64,000 nucleotides of DNA from Gammaproteobacteria bacterium Ga0077536 (GCA_001464935.1 LNEL01000060.1:1-64000); one strand, 5' to 3'. Positions 8,457 through 18,591 are shown, counted from the first letter of the stretch. Notes: generated by a model not told the origin, from the letters alone. Numbers and translations are program-made.

Positions 8457-8467
8457 CGTCGGACCTG

Positions 8468-9274
8468 CTATCGCGTGAGAGCGGACGCTGGCGCCCGCAT
8501 GGCAAGGAAAAGGATGACGAGACCCGCGAGCACCATCGGCAGCGACAGGACCTGGCCCATCGTGAGCCATCCCTGCCACAGGTAGCCGATGTGCGCGTCG
8601 GGCTCGCGCACGAACTCAACGGCGAAACGGCACAGACCATAGCCGATCAGAAACGTCGCCGACACGATGCCGCGCGCCGGTGTTCGCGCCTGCAGCCAGT
8701 TCAGGATCACGAACAGCAGCAGCCCTTCGAGCAGCGCTTCGTAGAGCTGCGACGGATGACGCGCCACGCCTCCGGCGGCGGGATGCGTGAACATGACCGC
8801 CCAGGGCACCGAACTCGGCGCACCCCACAGCTCCTGGTTGACGAAATTGGCGATGCGGCCCAGGAACAGGCCGATCGGCACCGCCGGTATCACGAAATCG
8901 GCGACGCCGAAAAACGGCCTGCGCACGCGCCGCGCGAACAGCGCGAGCGCGATGACGACGCCGAGCGAGCCGCCGTGAAACGACATGCCGCCGCGCCACA
9001 CGGCGAACAGCTCGAGCGGATTGTCGAGGTATTCGTGAAAGTTGTAGAACAGCACATACCCGATCCGGCCGCCCAGGACGGCGCCGATCGCCGCGTAGAA
9101 CACCAGATCGGACACCTCCTCCGCCGTCCAGTCACGCGCGGCAGGCCTTCCGCAACGACGATGCAGCAGCCACCACGTCAGTCCGATGCCCGCCAGGTAG
9201 GACAGGCCATACCAGCGCACCGCGAGCGGCCCCAGTTCGAAGGCGATCGGATCGATGGCGGGGAAGGCGAGCAT
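8468..9274 (-). CDS. lgt: Prolipoprotein diacylglyceryl transferase
   Basis: A 268-residue inner-membrane protein with about seven hydrophobic segments. Lgt adds diacylglycerol from phosphatidylglycerol to the lipobox cysteine of prolipoproteins. The family signature [13 protein letters not shown] is present, as are [10 protein letters not shown] and the HGG motif in SFHGGSLG. The N-terminus [20 protein letters not shown] is typical. It is the first gene of the lgt-thyA-folA operon and is divergent from the acyl-CoA synthetase at 9429, with the promoter presumably in 9275-9428. Confidence 0.96.
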   Translation of the reverse strand: MLAFPAIDPIAFELGPLAVRWYGLSYLAGIGLTWWLLHRRCGRPAARDWTAEEVSDLVFYAAIGAVLGGRIGYVLFYNFHEYLDNPLELFAVWRGGMSFHGGSLGVVIALALFARRVRRPFFGVADFVIPAVPIGLFLGRIANFVNQELWGAPSSVPWAVMFTHPAAGGVARHPSQLYEALLEGLLLFVILNWLQARTPARGIVSATFLIGYGLCRFAVEFVREPDAHIGYLWQGWLTMGQVLSLPMVLAGLVILFLAMRAPASALTR

Positions 9275-9428
9275 CCCGCGAGTTTATCGGGATCGGCAGT
9301 CCCGGGCGACCCGTGGGCGTGCTTGCCCGCGCCCTGCGGTTCTCGCTATAAAGTCGCGCCGGCGCCCCGCGCCGCGCGCGGCAGCGTCACTGCCGCCACG
9401 CCAACCCGATTCCGGAGTGCCTGTCATC

Positions 9429-10979
9429 ATGCGCGTCACCCAAGCTCTTCTGCGCAATGCGCAACAGCGGCCCCTTGCACTCGCGACACGCTGCGAAGGC
9501 CGTGAGCGCAACTGGCGGGAATTCGCCGATCGGGTGGCGCGTTACGCCCGGGTGTTGCAGGACCAGGGGCTCGCGGCCGGCGACCGCGTGGGCATCGTGG
9601 CACTGAATTCCGACCACTACCTCGAGACCTTCTACGCAGTGCCCTGGGCCGGCGGCATCATCGTGCCCATCAATACGCGCTGGTCGGCACCCGAAATTGC
9701 CTATGCGCTCGCCGACGGCGGTGTGCGGCTGCTGATCGTCGACGCGCACTTCACGGCCCTCGCCGCCGAGCTGGCCGGTGCGGCCGACCTCACGGTGCTG
9801 ACGCTCGGTGAGGCCACTGCGCCGGGCTTCGCCCGCGTTGAAACCCTGCTTGCGCAGGCCGCGCCGGCGCCCGAGGCCGGCCGCGCCGGCGACGACGTGT
9901 CCGGGATCTTCTACACCGGCGGCACGACGGGTCGCTCCAAGGGCGTCATGCTGACGCACGCCAACCACGTCACGAACAGCCTGCAGCTCGCCGCGATGAT
10001 GCAGGCGCCGGAAGCCTTGAGCTACCTGCACGCGGCGCCGATGTTTCACATCGCCGACGCGCTGTGCGTCTACATGGTGACCACGCTCGGTGGCAGCCAT
10101 CACGTGATTCCGCGCTTCGAACCGGCGGCCTGCGCCCAGGCCCTGCAGGACCACCGCATCACCGATGTCCTGCTGGTGCCGACGATGATCCAGATGCTGC
10201 TCGATCACCTCGAGTCGAGCGCCTACGACCTGGCAGCACTCGCCCGCCTCTACTACGGCGCGTCACCGATTCCGGAAGCCACGCTGCTGCGCCTGTTCGA
10301 CGCGCTGCCAGGCTGCTCCCCCGTGCAGCTTTACGGGCAGACCGAGGCTGCGCCGATGCTGACGGTGCTCGAGGGCCGGTATCACGTCAAGGAAGGCCCC
10401 GACGCCGGACGCCTGCGCGCCGCAGGCCGCGCCATTCCGTGCATCGAACTGAAGATCGTCGATGAACACGATCGCGAGGTGCCGCGCGGCACGGTCGGTG
10501 AAGTCGTCGCGCGCGGTCCGAACGTGATGCTCGGTTACTGGCAGATGCCGGAACAGACGGCGCAGACGCTGCGCGGTGGCTGGCTGCACACCGGCGACGC
10601 GGCCTACATGGACGACGAAGGGTTCATCTATATCAGCGACCGCCTGAAGGACATGATCATCAGCGGCGGCGAGAACGTGTACTCGACCGAGGTCGAAAAC
10701 GCGCTGCATCAGCACCCGGCCGTGGCGCAGTGTGCCGTGATCGGCGTGCCGGACCCACGCTGGGGAGAAAGAGTACACGCCATCGTGGTGCCCAGGGCCG
10801 GCGCGACGCGGGATGCGGAGGCGATCATCGCGCACTGTCGGGCCCTGATCGCCGACTTCAAGTGCCCACGCTCGATCGATTTTCGCGACGAACCGCTGCC
10901 ACTGTCGGGCGCCGGCAAGATCCTGAAGACAGAGCTGCGCAAACCCTACTGGGAGGGTCGCCAGCGCGCCGTCAACTGA
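9429..10979 (+). CDS. Acyl-CoA synthetase (AMP-forming)
   Basis: A 516-residue class I adenylate-forming enzyme that activates a carboxylic acid with ATP and CoA. The P-loop YTGGTTGRSKGVMLTH, the adenine site YGQTEAAP, the hinge GDAAYMDDEGFIYISDR-LKD and the C-terminal catalytic lysine in GAGKILKTELRK are all visible. The ATG at 9429 is chosen over an upstream frame that overlaps lgt. The acid chain length cannot be told. The regional set of MaoC, P450 and CoA-transferase genes suggests use in hydrophobic-compound catabolism. Its stop overlaps the stop of the convergent sensor kinase by a few bases. Confidence 0.88.
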   Translation: MRVTQALLRNAQQRPLALATRCEGRERNWREFADRVARYARVLQDQGLAAGDRVGIVALNSDHYLETFYAVPWAGGIIVPINTRWSAPEIAYALADGGVRLLIVDAHFTALAAELAGAADLTVLTLGEATAPGFARVETLLAQAAPAPEAGRAGDDVSGIFYTGGTTGRSKGVMLTHANHVTNSLQLAAMMQAPEALSYLHAAPMFHIADALCVYMVTTLGGSHHVIPRFEPAACAQALQDHRITDVLLVPTMIQMLLDHLESSAYDLAALARLYYGASPIPEATLLRLFDALPGCSPVQLYGQTEAAPMLTVLEGRYHVKEGPDAGRLRAAGRAIPCIELKIVDEHDREVPRGTVGEVVARGPNVMLGYWQMPEQTAQTLRGGWLHTGDAAYMDDEGFIYISDRLKDMIISGGENVYSTEVENALHQHPAVAQCAVIGVPDPRWGERVHAIVVPRAGATRDAEAIIAHCRALIADFKCPRSIDFRDEPLPLSGAGKILKTELRKPYWEGRQRAVN

Positions 10980-13900
10980 CGACTGCGCGGCGTTCGACGA
11001 GTTCGGCGACCACGCGCAGCATGGTGTCGGTCTCCACCGGCTTGCGCAGGAAGCGCTGCACACCGAGTCGGCGCGCCGAACCGATGTCGACCGCGTCGCT
11101 GTAGCCGGTGCACAGCACCACCGGCAGCGAGGGCCGCAACTGCCGTGCGGCCTTCGCGAGGCCCACCCCCGAGAGGTGCGGCATCGTCTGATCGGTGATG
11201 ACCAGATCGAATTCCTGGCCGCGTTCCCGCAGCAGCGCGAGCGCCTCCGCACCGTCGCGCGCGAGTTCGACGCGATAGCCCTGACCGTCCAGCAGTTCGT
11301 GCAGAAAGGACAGTACCATCGGCTCGTCGTCGACGAGCAGCACGCGCGCGCCGCGCACGGGCGGCGGCACCTGTCCCGGCACACGGGCGTTGTCGACGAA
11401 CGCGGCAGACGCGGCCTGCGCTGCCGGCAGCAGCAGCCGGAACGCCGTGCCCACCCCCTTGACCGATTCGACCAGCACGTGTCCGCCGGCACGGTGCACG
11501 ATGCCGTGCACCACCGACAGCCCCATGCCGGTGCCCTTGCCGACTTCCTTGGTCGTGAAGAACGGGTCGAAGATTCGCTTCAGCAGGTCGACGTCCATGC
11601 CGTCGCCGTCGTCGCGGCAGCAAATCTCGACATAATCGCCGTTGACGACTTCGAGACAGGCCGCACACACCTCGCGCTCGCAGCGCACTGAACGCACCGT
11701 GATGTCGAGGTGTCCGGTTTCACCCATCGCGTCGCGCGCGTTGACGGCGAGATTGACGATGACCTGATGCAGGTCGGTCGCACCGATGTTCACGCGCGGC
11801 ACACCCGGTTCGACCGCCACTTCGATTTCGATGCCCGACGGAATCACCGACGCCAGCATCGTCGCCACCTCGCGCACCATCGGCGCGACGTCCATCGACA
11901 CGCTGCTTTCGTTCGGCGCATTGCGGCTGAACGCGAGCATCTTCGCTATCAGATCGCGCGCGCGCTCGCCGGCGGTCATCACGGCATTGAGGTATTCGGT
12001 GAGCTTGGGGTTGTCACCCGCATAGCGGCTGCAGGCCAGCGACGCATAGCCGAGGATGCTGGCGAGGATATTGTTGAAGTCGTGCGCGATGCCGCCGGTC
12101 AGCTGCCCGAGCGCCTCCATTTTCTGCGCCTGCTGCAACTGGATCTGCAGGCGGTCGCGCTGGAGCGCGGCAGTCTTGCGCTCCGTCACGTCCTCGACCG
12201 CGCCGACGAAACCCATCAGGCGGCCATCGACATGCACCGCATGCGCGGCACTGTGCACGTAGCGGATGTCGTCGTCGCCCCGGCGCAACCGGAACTCCGC
12301 ATCGAATCCTGTCATCAGGCCGGCGCGCAGCGCCTCCCACTGGGCAATCGTCGCCGTGCGATCGTCTTCGTGAATGAGGGCATACCAGTCAGTGTCGCCC
12401 GCTTCCCGCGTGGAGATACCGTACATCCGCTCGAGCGGCGGATTGGCATAGACGACCTCACCCTGCGGGTCGCACAGGAAGATGCCGTAGCGCACGTTCT
12501 CGACGAGCACCCGGAACCGCGCTTCGCCGGCAATCAGTGCGGCTTCGGCCTGCTTGCGTTCATTGATGTCGAGATGGATGCCGACCAGACGCGTGGCACG
12601 CCCGTTGGCGTCGCGCTGCGCGACCTGCCCGCGCGCCAGCACCCACAGCCACGTGCCGTCGGCGCAGCGCAGGCGCGCCTCCGTCGAATAAAAGGGTTCC
12701 CGGCCGACCAGATGTGCACGCGTCGCGGCTTCGATGCTGGCGAGATCCTGTGGATGGGCCAGCGCCACCAGTTCGGCCTGATCGATCCGGCTGCGCGGTG
12801 CGTAACCCAGCATGCCGAGCAGGCGCTCGTTGATCTGCACCGAGCCGGCCACCAGATCGAGCTCCCAGGTGCCGAGCGCCGCCGAGTCGACGACCCGCCG
12901 CAGATGTTCTTCCTGCTCCCGCAGGCGCGACTCGGCGATACGCTGCTCGTCGATGTTGCTGTGGACGCCCATCATCCGCAGGGCGCGCCCGTCCGGCCCC
13001 TGTTCGGTCACCTTGCCTTCGGTCCTGATCCACACCCAGCCCCGCTCCGTGTGCCAGCGCGCGCTGCGCTTGAGCACCGGATGCCGGCCCTTGAGGCAGT
13101 CGATCGTGGCCTGCCGGAAGCCTGCGCGGTCGTCGGGATGAATGAGCCGAAACCAGTCGAGCATGCGGTCGATGCCGGCCGCCGGCGCGCCGAACTCCTG
13201 TCGCAGCAGATCATTGACGCTGACGTGGTCGCTCGCGACATGCCAGTCCCAGAAGCCGAGACTGCCCGCTTCGATCACCAGTTCAAGCCGGTTGTGTTCG
13301 GCGTCCAGCGCCCGCTCGGCCTCTTTGCGTTCGGTGATGTCGAGGTGGATGCCGGTCATGCGCAACGGCCGGCCCTCGGCATCGCGAGTCGTCACCCGGC
13401 CGTTGTCCAGTACCCACACCCAGGACCCGTCCCGGGCGCGCAGCCGCACTTCTTCGCTGTACACCTCCGTCTGACCCGCGAGATGCCGCGCGATGCTCTG
13501 CTCGGCGCGCGCATGGTCATCCGGATGTGTCAGGTCCCGCCAACTGTCGATGTGCGGGCGAATCGAACCGGGTTCATAGCCGAGCATCGTGGCCCAGCGA
13601 TCGTTCATGTGGACAGCGCCTGTCACGAGGTCCCAGTCCCACACGCCCAGCCCGGCACCACTGATGACCAGCGCAAGCCGCGATTCCTGTTCACGCAGCA
13701 CGCTTTCAGCCTCTAGGCGCTGCAGTTCGGCGCTCGCGCGCTTCGCTGCCACCGCCAGCAGCGCCGCCTCGCCGTCATCGTGCGCGGCAGGCCGGTCATT
13801 GATCGCCCACAGCACGCCGAGCGGCGCGCCGTCGTGACCGCTCAGCACGAGGCCGCGATAGCTCTCGTTGCCGGGCGCCGCCAGTGCGCGTGCGAGCGGA

Positions 13901-14913
13901 AACAACGCCTGCAGATGTTCCTCGATCACCAGCGGGGTCTTCTGGTCGATGGCGCGCTCGCACGGCGATCCGTGCAGCGGATAGGTGAAGCCCGGTACCG
14001 GCTCGCCGTCGTGCCAGCAGGCCACAACTTCGAGGTTGCCACCGTCGGGGCACAGCCGGCTGAGTCCGCACAGCCGCGCGTCGAGACCGAGACTGATGCC
14101 CTGTGCAATGCGCAGGAACAGATCGGGACCATGCTCGGCGGTCGCGAGCCTTTCCAGTCCCGTGCGCAGCCGCTCGCGGGCGCTGATGTCGGTGCGGATC
14201 GAGATGTACTGCTTCGGCGCGCCGTCGGCATCCAGCACCGGCAGGATGCTTGACTGCACCCAGTAGGCACCGCCGTCCTTGCGCCGATTCTGCAGCACGC
14301 CGTGCCACGCCCTGCCAGACCGGATGGTGCGCCACAGGTCGCGGTAGAACGCCGCGTCGTGGGCGCCCGATTTGAGCAGCCGGTGATTGCGTCCCACCAG
14401 TTCATCGGCGCCATAGCCGCTGACCTTGCAGAACTTGTCATTGGCGAACACGATCGCGCCGTCGATGTCCGTGACCGACACGATCGCGTGGCTGTCCAGT
14501 GCCTCGCGCAGCGACAGCAGCGCGGCGTTGCGTTGACCCAGCTCGCTCTCGCGCAGACCCAGCAGGCCGCGATCGCGCTCGAGGTTCGTCATCGTGGCAT
14601 TGAACGCCTGCGCAATGCCGGCCCAGTCAGCGTCTGGATTCGGGGCGAGCCGCACGCCGAGTTCGCCCCCGCCCGCCCGCCGCATCGCGTCGGCGAGCAG
14701 CGCGAGTTGTCGACGCAGCGCGAACTGTCCATGCGCCCATATCGCCAGCAGCAGGGTACCGAGCACGATCACGCCGACTTCGGCATGCGTGTGCGAAATG
14801 AGGCTGAGCAGGAAAACGACGAGGACTGCGCCCGCGACCACCCAGGGCAGCAGCCACTGCGGGATCTTCAGGCTCGCCCCGACGCCATCGTTCGCCGCGT
14901 GCCGCTCCGGCAC
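10972..14913 (-). CDS. Multi-PAS hybrid sensor histidine kinase
   Basis: A 1313-residue hybrid kinase. Two N-terminal membrane segments (about residues 17-60) flank a very short loop, so sensing is largely cytoplasmic. In order: HAMP-like linker, PAS, GAF-like domain, four more PAS domains of the PAS_3/PAC type (repeated WxWVL...GRV and ITERK linkers), an H-box (GGIAHDFNNILASILGY), HATPase N and G boxes (NLAVNARDAM, DDGDGMD, GTGMGLSVVHG), and a receiver domain with the phospho-Asp in LVITDQTMP and the Lys in RKPVE. The GTG at 14913, 7 bases after the HD-GYP gene stop, is preferred over the overlapping upstream frame, but the start is uncertain. Confidence 0.9.
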   Translation of the reverse strand: MPERHAANDGVGASLKIPQWLLPWVVAGAVLVVFLLSLISHTHAEVGVIVLGTLLLAIWAHGQFALRRQLALLADAMRRAGGGELGVRLAPNPDADWAGIAQAFNATMTNLERDRGLLGLRESELGQRNAALLSLREALDSHAIVSVTDIDGAIVFANDKFCKVSGYGADELVGRNHRLLKSGAHDAAFYRDLWRTIRSGRAWHGVLQNRRKDGGAYWVQSSILPVLDADGAPKQYISIRTDISARERLRTGLERLATAEHGPDLFLRIAQGISLGLDARLCGLSRLCPDGGNLEVVACWHDGEPVPGFTYPLHGSPCERAIDQKTPLVIEEHLQALFPLARALAAPGNESYRGLVLSGHDGAPLGVLWAINDRPAAHDDGEAALLAVAAKRASAELQRLEAESVLREQESRLALVISGAGLGVWDWDLVTGAVHMNDRWATMLGYEPGSIRPHIDSWRDLTHPDDHARAEQSIARHLAGQTEVYSEEVRLRARDGSWVWVLDNGRVTTRDAEGRPLRMTGIHLDITERKEAERALDAEHNRLELVIEAGSLGFWDWHVASDHVSVNDLLRQEFGAPAAGIDRMLDWFRLIHPDDRAGFRQATIDCLKGRHPVLKRSARWHTERGWVWIRTEGKVTEQGPDGRALRMMGVHSNIDEQRIAESRLREQEEHLRRVVDSAALGTWELDLVAGSVQINERLLGMLGYAPRSRIDQAELVALAHPQDLASIEAATRAHLVGREPFYSTEARLRCADGTWLWVLARGQVAQRDANGRATRLVGIHLDINERKQAEAALIAGEARFRVLVENVRYGIFLCDPQGEVVYANPPLERMYGISTREAGDTDWYALIHEDDRTATIAQWEALRAGLMTGFDAEFRLRRGDDDIRYVHSAAHAVHVDGRLMGFVGAVEDVTERKTAALQRDRLQIQLQQAQKMEALGQLTGGIAHDFNNILASILGYASLACSRYAGDNPKLTEYLNAVMTAGERARDLIAKMLAFSRNAPNESSVSMDVAPMVREVATMLASVIPSGIEIEVAVEPGVPRVNIGATDLHQVIVNLAVNARDAMGETGHLDITVRSVRCEREVCAACLEVVNGDYVEICCRDDGDGMDVDLLKRIFDPFFTTKEVGKGTGMGLSVVHGIVHRAGGHVLVESVKGVGTAFRLLLPAAQAASAAFVDNARVPGQVPPPVRGARVLLVDDEPMVLSFLHELLDGQGYRVELARDGAEALALLRERGQEFDLVITDQTMPHLSGVGLAKAARQLRPSLPVVLCTGYSDAVDIGSARRLGVQRFLRKPVETDTMLRVVAELVERRAVVS

Positions 14914-14920
14914 GGGCGGA

Positions 14921-16024
14921 TCAACTCCGCGCGGCAGGCTGCGCGTCGGCGGTCCCGAGCGGTTCCTGCGTGCGCTGGATGTCCTCGAACAGTGAGCGGC
15001 CGAGGTCGTCGTCGGCAATGGTCTGGTCGAACGCCGCCGCATCGCGTTCGAGCATCGCGAGGAAGATGCGCATCAGCTCCGGATCGCGCCAGCCACGCGC
15101 AGTCTCCTCCTGCATGATGCGCACGACTTCGGCGTGCGGCAGGCTGGGCTTGTACGGCCGGGCGTGACTGAGGGCGTCGAAGATGTCGCAGATCTGGAAC
15201 ACGCGTGCGAGCAGCGGGATGTCGTTGCCGCGCGTGCCGTCGGGATAGCCGCTGCCGTCCCAACGCTCATGATGCGAGCGGATGATCTGCACCGTCAGTT
15301 TGAAGCTCTTCAGCGCGCTGCACAGCCGCTCACCGATCACCGTATGGGTACGCATGACCTGCCACTCGGCTTCGTTCAAGGCGCCGGGCTTCAACAGCAC
15401 GCGCTCGGGGATGCCCAGCTTGCCGATGTCGTGCAACACGCCGCCCCGGCGCAGCGCGAGAATCTGTTCGGCGTCGAGCCCGAGCTCATGGCCGAAGCGC
15501 ACCGAGAGATGGGCGAGGCGCGTGCAGTGATCGCCGGTGTCGCCATCCTTTGCTTCGACCATGCGCGCCAGTGCGAACAGCACGGCCTCGGCGCTGTCGA
15601 GCTGATCGGTGAGACGCTTGCGATTGATCGCGGACTCCACGCGTGCCGCGAACTCGTCGGCGTTGTAGGGCTTGCGAATGAAGTCGGTTGCGCCGGCGCG
15701 CAGTCCCGCCGGCAGGATCTCACTGGTGCTGCTGCCGGTGACCATGATGATCGGCAGCATTGCCTCGCCGAGTTCATCGCGGATGCGCCGGCACACTTCC
15801 TCGCCGTCCATGCCCGGCATCCGCTTGTCCAGCACGACTGCGTCGAAGTCGTGCCGGGTGATCAGATCGAGTGCCTCCAGGCCGTTGCAGGCTTCGGTCG
15901 TCAGGTAACGCGGCGGCTCGAGGATTTCGCGCTCCAGCGCGCGTTGCGCCGGTTCATCGTCGACTATCAGCACCCGGAACGGGGCGGTCGCGTTGTAGCG
16001 CAGTGAACTCACTGAGGACGGCAT
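14921..16024 (-). CDS. Response regulator with HD-GYP domain
   Basis: A 367-residue protein with an N-terminal receiver (VLIVDDEPAQ, phospho-Asp in VVLDKRMPGMDG, Lys in RKPYNADE) and a C-terminal HD-GYP domain, predicted to hydrolyse cyclic di-GMP. The HD-GYP residues are visible: DHCTRL, LHDIGKLGIP, RTHTVIGE, RSHHERWDGSGYPDG and CDIFDAL. It is the first gene of a two-gene operon with the hybrid kinase, and the 7-base spacing suggests that the kinase phosphorylates it. The output is probably a change in motility or surface attachment. Confidence 0.92.
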   Translation of the reverse strand: MPSSVSSLRYNATAPFRVLIVDDEPAQRALEREILEPPRYLTTEACNGLEALDLITRHDFDAVVLDKRMPGMDGEEVCRRIRDELGEAMLPIIMVTGSSTSEILPAGLRAGATDFIRKPYNADEFAARVESAINRKRLTDQLDSAEAVLFALARMVEAKDGDTGDHCTRLAHLSVRFGHELGLDAEQILALRRGGVLHDIGKLGIPERVLLKPGALNEAEWQVMRTHTVIGERLCSALKSFKLTVQIIRSHHERWDGSGYPDGTRGNDIPLLARVFQICDIFDALSHARPYKPSLPHAEVVRIMQEETARGWRDPELMRIFLAMLERDAAAFDQTIADDDLGRSLFEDIQRTQEPLGTADAQPAARS

Positions 16025-16350
16025 GGCTGTGTTCTCGCGATGTTGTTATCGGGCCTGGCCGGAGCCAGGGCATTGCCTGACGTGGCGGCGGACGGCTTGG
16101 GCACCGACGGCGGCCGGGGTTTACGCTCACACGGGCACAAGATAGCTTATCCACTGTTATTAGCGAATATAGCGTTACAGTTGTTGATAACTTGAATGGA
16201 TTCGGCCGCCGCGGCGGCAGATGTCCCGGCAGGACGCACGGCATGGACAGCGACAGGTACCGCATTGGGCAGGGAACCGCCGACCCGGCGCCCGGATCCG
16301 CACACAGTGAAGTTGACGCGGCGCGGGCAAGACCGGACCATCGCGCCGGC
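16025..16350. promoter_or_regulatory. Divergent intergenic region with AT-rich core
   Basis: This region separates the minus-strand HD-GYP gene from the plus-strand Ser/Thr kinase. It has a conspicuous AT-rich core at about 16140-16195 (GATAGCTTATCC, GTTATTAGCGAATATAGCG, TTGTTGATAAC) in otherwise GC-rich DNA, the usual appearance of a divergent promoter. I cannot assign -35 and -10 boxes with confidence. The first part of the kinase leader could be coding if translation starts at 16243. Confidence 0.4.
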
Positions 16351-18012
16351 ATGTCCCTCTTGAGCACCTATCGCAACGCGCTGCCGACCGGCACCCGTAT
16401 CCTCTGGTATCGCATCGACCAGGTACTGGGCCAGGGCGCGTTCGGCATCACCTACCTGGCGACCGACGACAATCTGCATCGCTCGGTGGCCATCAAGGAA
16501 TATCTGCCCGGGCATCTGGCCCGGCGGGAGACCGACAACACCATTCAGCCGCTGACCACCCAGCTCAGCGACGAGTACACCACCGGCCTGTACCGCTTCT
16601 TGAGCGAAGCCCGCACGCTCGCCCGCTTCGAGCACCCCAACATCGTGCGTGTCCACAACGTGTTCGAACACAATCGCACGGCTTACATGGTGATGCAGCA
16701 CGAAGAAGGCGAAGGGCTCGATCGCGTCCTGCGGCAGCAGCGCAGGCTGCCCGAGGAGGCCTTGCTCGCGTGGTTGCCCGGCCTGCTCGACGGCCTCGAG
16801 ACGATTCACGCCCAGGGTTACGTGCACCGGGACATCAAGCCCGCCAACGTGCTGATCCGCACCAACGGCGAACCGGTGCTGCTCGACTTCGGCTCGGCCC
16901 GTCACGCGACGCCGGAAGAAGCCAAGACCCTGACGAATTTCGTGTCGCCCGGTTATGCGCCGATCGAGCAATATGCCGGCAAGAGCGATCAGCAGGGTCC
17001 GTGGACCGACATCTACGGCCTGGGCGCCACGCTGTACCGGGCAATGGCCGGGCGGCCGCCGCCCGATGCCGTCGAACGCAGCCACGCGCTGGCCCAGCAG
17101 GAAAGCGATACCTATCAGCCGGATTTGCAGGACCATCGCCGCGATTACAGCGTGGACTTCGTGAAGGCGGTCGACCACGCGCTGTGCTTCCGTACGCAGG
17201 ACCGGCCCCAGACCATCGCCGCCTGGCGCAGCGAGTTCACGATGCTGCCGGACGAGCCGGCGGCGGGACGCACCCGGCCGCCGACCGTGCGCAGCGTCGA
17301 CGTCCCCACCTTGCCGAGTCCGACGAACGGGGTCCTGCCCGCGGCGACCAGCGCGCCGGACACCCGCCGCGCGCGTCGCGGCCCGCTCGCGGTCGGTGCG
17401 GCGCTGCTCCTCGCGCTCGGCCTCGTCGGCGTGCTGAGGCTGCTGCCGTCGGCCCCTTCATCCGTCGTGTCCGCGCCGAACCAGATCCCGGCCCCGACGG
17501 TCGTGCCGGCGCCCGCGCCGGATCCGCTCGCCGTGGCCAATCCGGCGCTGACGCTCGCCGCGCGGGTCGAAGACCTGCTGGGCCGGGCGGCCCTCGATCT
17601 CGAAGCCGCCCGCCTGACGCTGCCGCCCGGCGACAACGCTTACGAAAAATACCGCGACGTGCTGACGCTCGACCCGACGAACGTGACCGCCCAGCAGGGG
17701 ATCGCAGGCATCGCCCGGCGCTACCTCGATCTCGCCCAGCGTGACATCGAGGCCGGCGAGTACCAGCGCGCCGACACCTACCTGCGGCGCGCCGAAGCCC
17801 TGAACCCCGGCCAGCCCGAGGCGATGGCGGCGCGCGAACTGCTCACGCGCAAACGGCGCGAACCACCAGCGGTAGTCGCCACGACGGCGGCAGCCGACGC
17901 CGGTGCGCCGATTTCCACGCCCGCCGACAGCGTGCCGACACCGGCAACGAAGGCCGCCAGCGGCTGGCGGGCACCGATCGAGGAGCGCGTGCCACCGGCG
18001 CCCGCGCGCTGA
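16351..18012 (+). CDS. Membrane-anchored Ser/Thr protein kinase
   Basis: A 553-residue Hanks-type kinase with a cytoplasmic catalytic domain and a C-terminal extracytoplasmic part. Visible are the glycine loop GQGAFGITYLA (about 27-37), Lys49 in VAIKEY, catalytic HRDIKPANVL (159-168), DFGSAR (179-184), and the activation segment with GYAPIEQY. A membrane segment follows at about 344-365, after an Arg-rich stop-transfer stretch. A Pro/Ala linker leads to a TPR-like helical region. The start is ambiguous: ATG at 16351 matches homologues, but an upstream ATG at 16243 has a better ribosome site. The small secreted protein at 18086 follows and is the obvious partner. Confidence 0.9.
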   Translation: MSLLSTYRNALPTGTRILWYRIDQVLGQGAFGITYLATDDNLHRSVAIKEYLPGHLARRETDNTIQPLTTQLSDEYTTGLYRFLSEARTLARFEHPNIVRVHNVFEHNRTAYMVMQHEEGEGLDRVLRQQRRLPEEALLAWLPGLLDGLETIHAQGYVHRDIKPANVLIRTNGEPVLLDFGSARHATPEEAKTLTNFVSPGYAPIEQYAGKSDQQGPWTDIYGLGATLYRAMAGRPPPDAVERSHALAQQESDTYQPDLQDHRRDYSVDFVKAVDHALCFRTQDRPQTIAAWRSEFTMLPDEPAAGRTRPPTVRSVDVPTLPSPTNGVLPAATSAPDTRRARRGPLAVGAALLLALGLVGVLRLLPSAPSSVVSAPNQIPAPTVVPAPAPDPLAVANPALTLAARVEDLLGRAALDLEAARLTLPPGDNAYEKYRDVLTLDPTNVTAQQGIAGIARRYLDLAQRDIEAGEYQRADTYLRRAEALNPGQPEAMAARELLTRKRREPPAVVATTAAADAGAPISTPADSVPTPATKAASGWRAPIEERVPPAPAR

Positions 18013-18085
18013 GGACTCAGCAGCCATTCATCCGGGTGGGCGCACGCTGCGTAACGCAGAAGTGGTTCAGTCAAGGAGCAATACG

Positions 18086-18571
18086 ATGCGCGCAGTGCTG
18101 ATCCTGTTCCTGATACTCGGTCTGGCGGCGGAAGTCATCGCCCAGGGTACGCGTTATGTGCCCCAGCCCGTCGGCCGCCTGATGATCAATGGGGTCCTGC
18201 CGGCGACCGTGACGGGCGGCACCACATTGCCGCTCTACCTCGACAAGAGCGGACGCTATTACGCGGAAATCCTGCTGGAAGCACCGTCGGAAACCGAGCC
18301 GGCGACGGTCACGGAAGCGGTGCCACTGGCGTTCGACTTCGTGTTCAGACGTGGCGAACGGGTGCTGCATACCGAAACCGCTGCCGTGGTCCTCGCCCCT
18401 GGTGAGCGCAGCAAGACCCTGTTCTGGCTGGAAGCACCGGGGCAACTGCCGGTGCGAAAGGAACTGCAGCTGACGGTGAAGCTGGCCGCTCTGCCGGACT
18501 CTCTCGCCAGTCACGGGTTGCGTCTGCAGTTGACGCGCAAGTTCGAGATGCGGCCGCTGGCGCCGTTGTAG
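18086..18571 (+). CDS. Secreted protein of unknown function
   Basis: A 161-residue protein with a clear signal peptide (MRAVLILFLILGLAAEVIAQ, cleavage near residue 20). The mature part is all-beta in appearance, with alternating hydrophobic residues, as in an immunoglobulin-like domain (RLMINGVLPATVTGG, YAEILLEAPSE, LAPGERSKTLFWLEAPG). AAGGAG precedes the ATG. It follows the Ser/Thr kinase by 73 bases on the same strand, so it may bind the kinase's periplasmic TPR-like region or report envelope state. I do not recognise a named family. Confidence 0.7.
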   Translation: MRAVLILFLILGLAAEVIAQGTRYVPQPVGRLMINGVLPATVTGGTTLPLYLDKSGRYYAEILLEAPSETEPATVTEAVPLAFDFVFRRGERVLHTETAAVVLAPGERSKTLFWLEAPGQLPVRKELQLTVKLAALPDSLASHGLRLQLTRKFEMRPLAPL

Positions 18572-18591
18572 CGCCGCCCGGCGCGGGTCAC

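Noticed and set aside
11710..13716. 668-residue plus-strand frame opposite the hybrid kinase
   Set aside because: Composition is His/Arg/Asp-rich, as expected for antisense of a high-GC gene. No family resemblance, and the opposite strand encodes clear PAS and kinase motifs.
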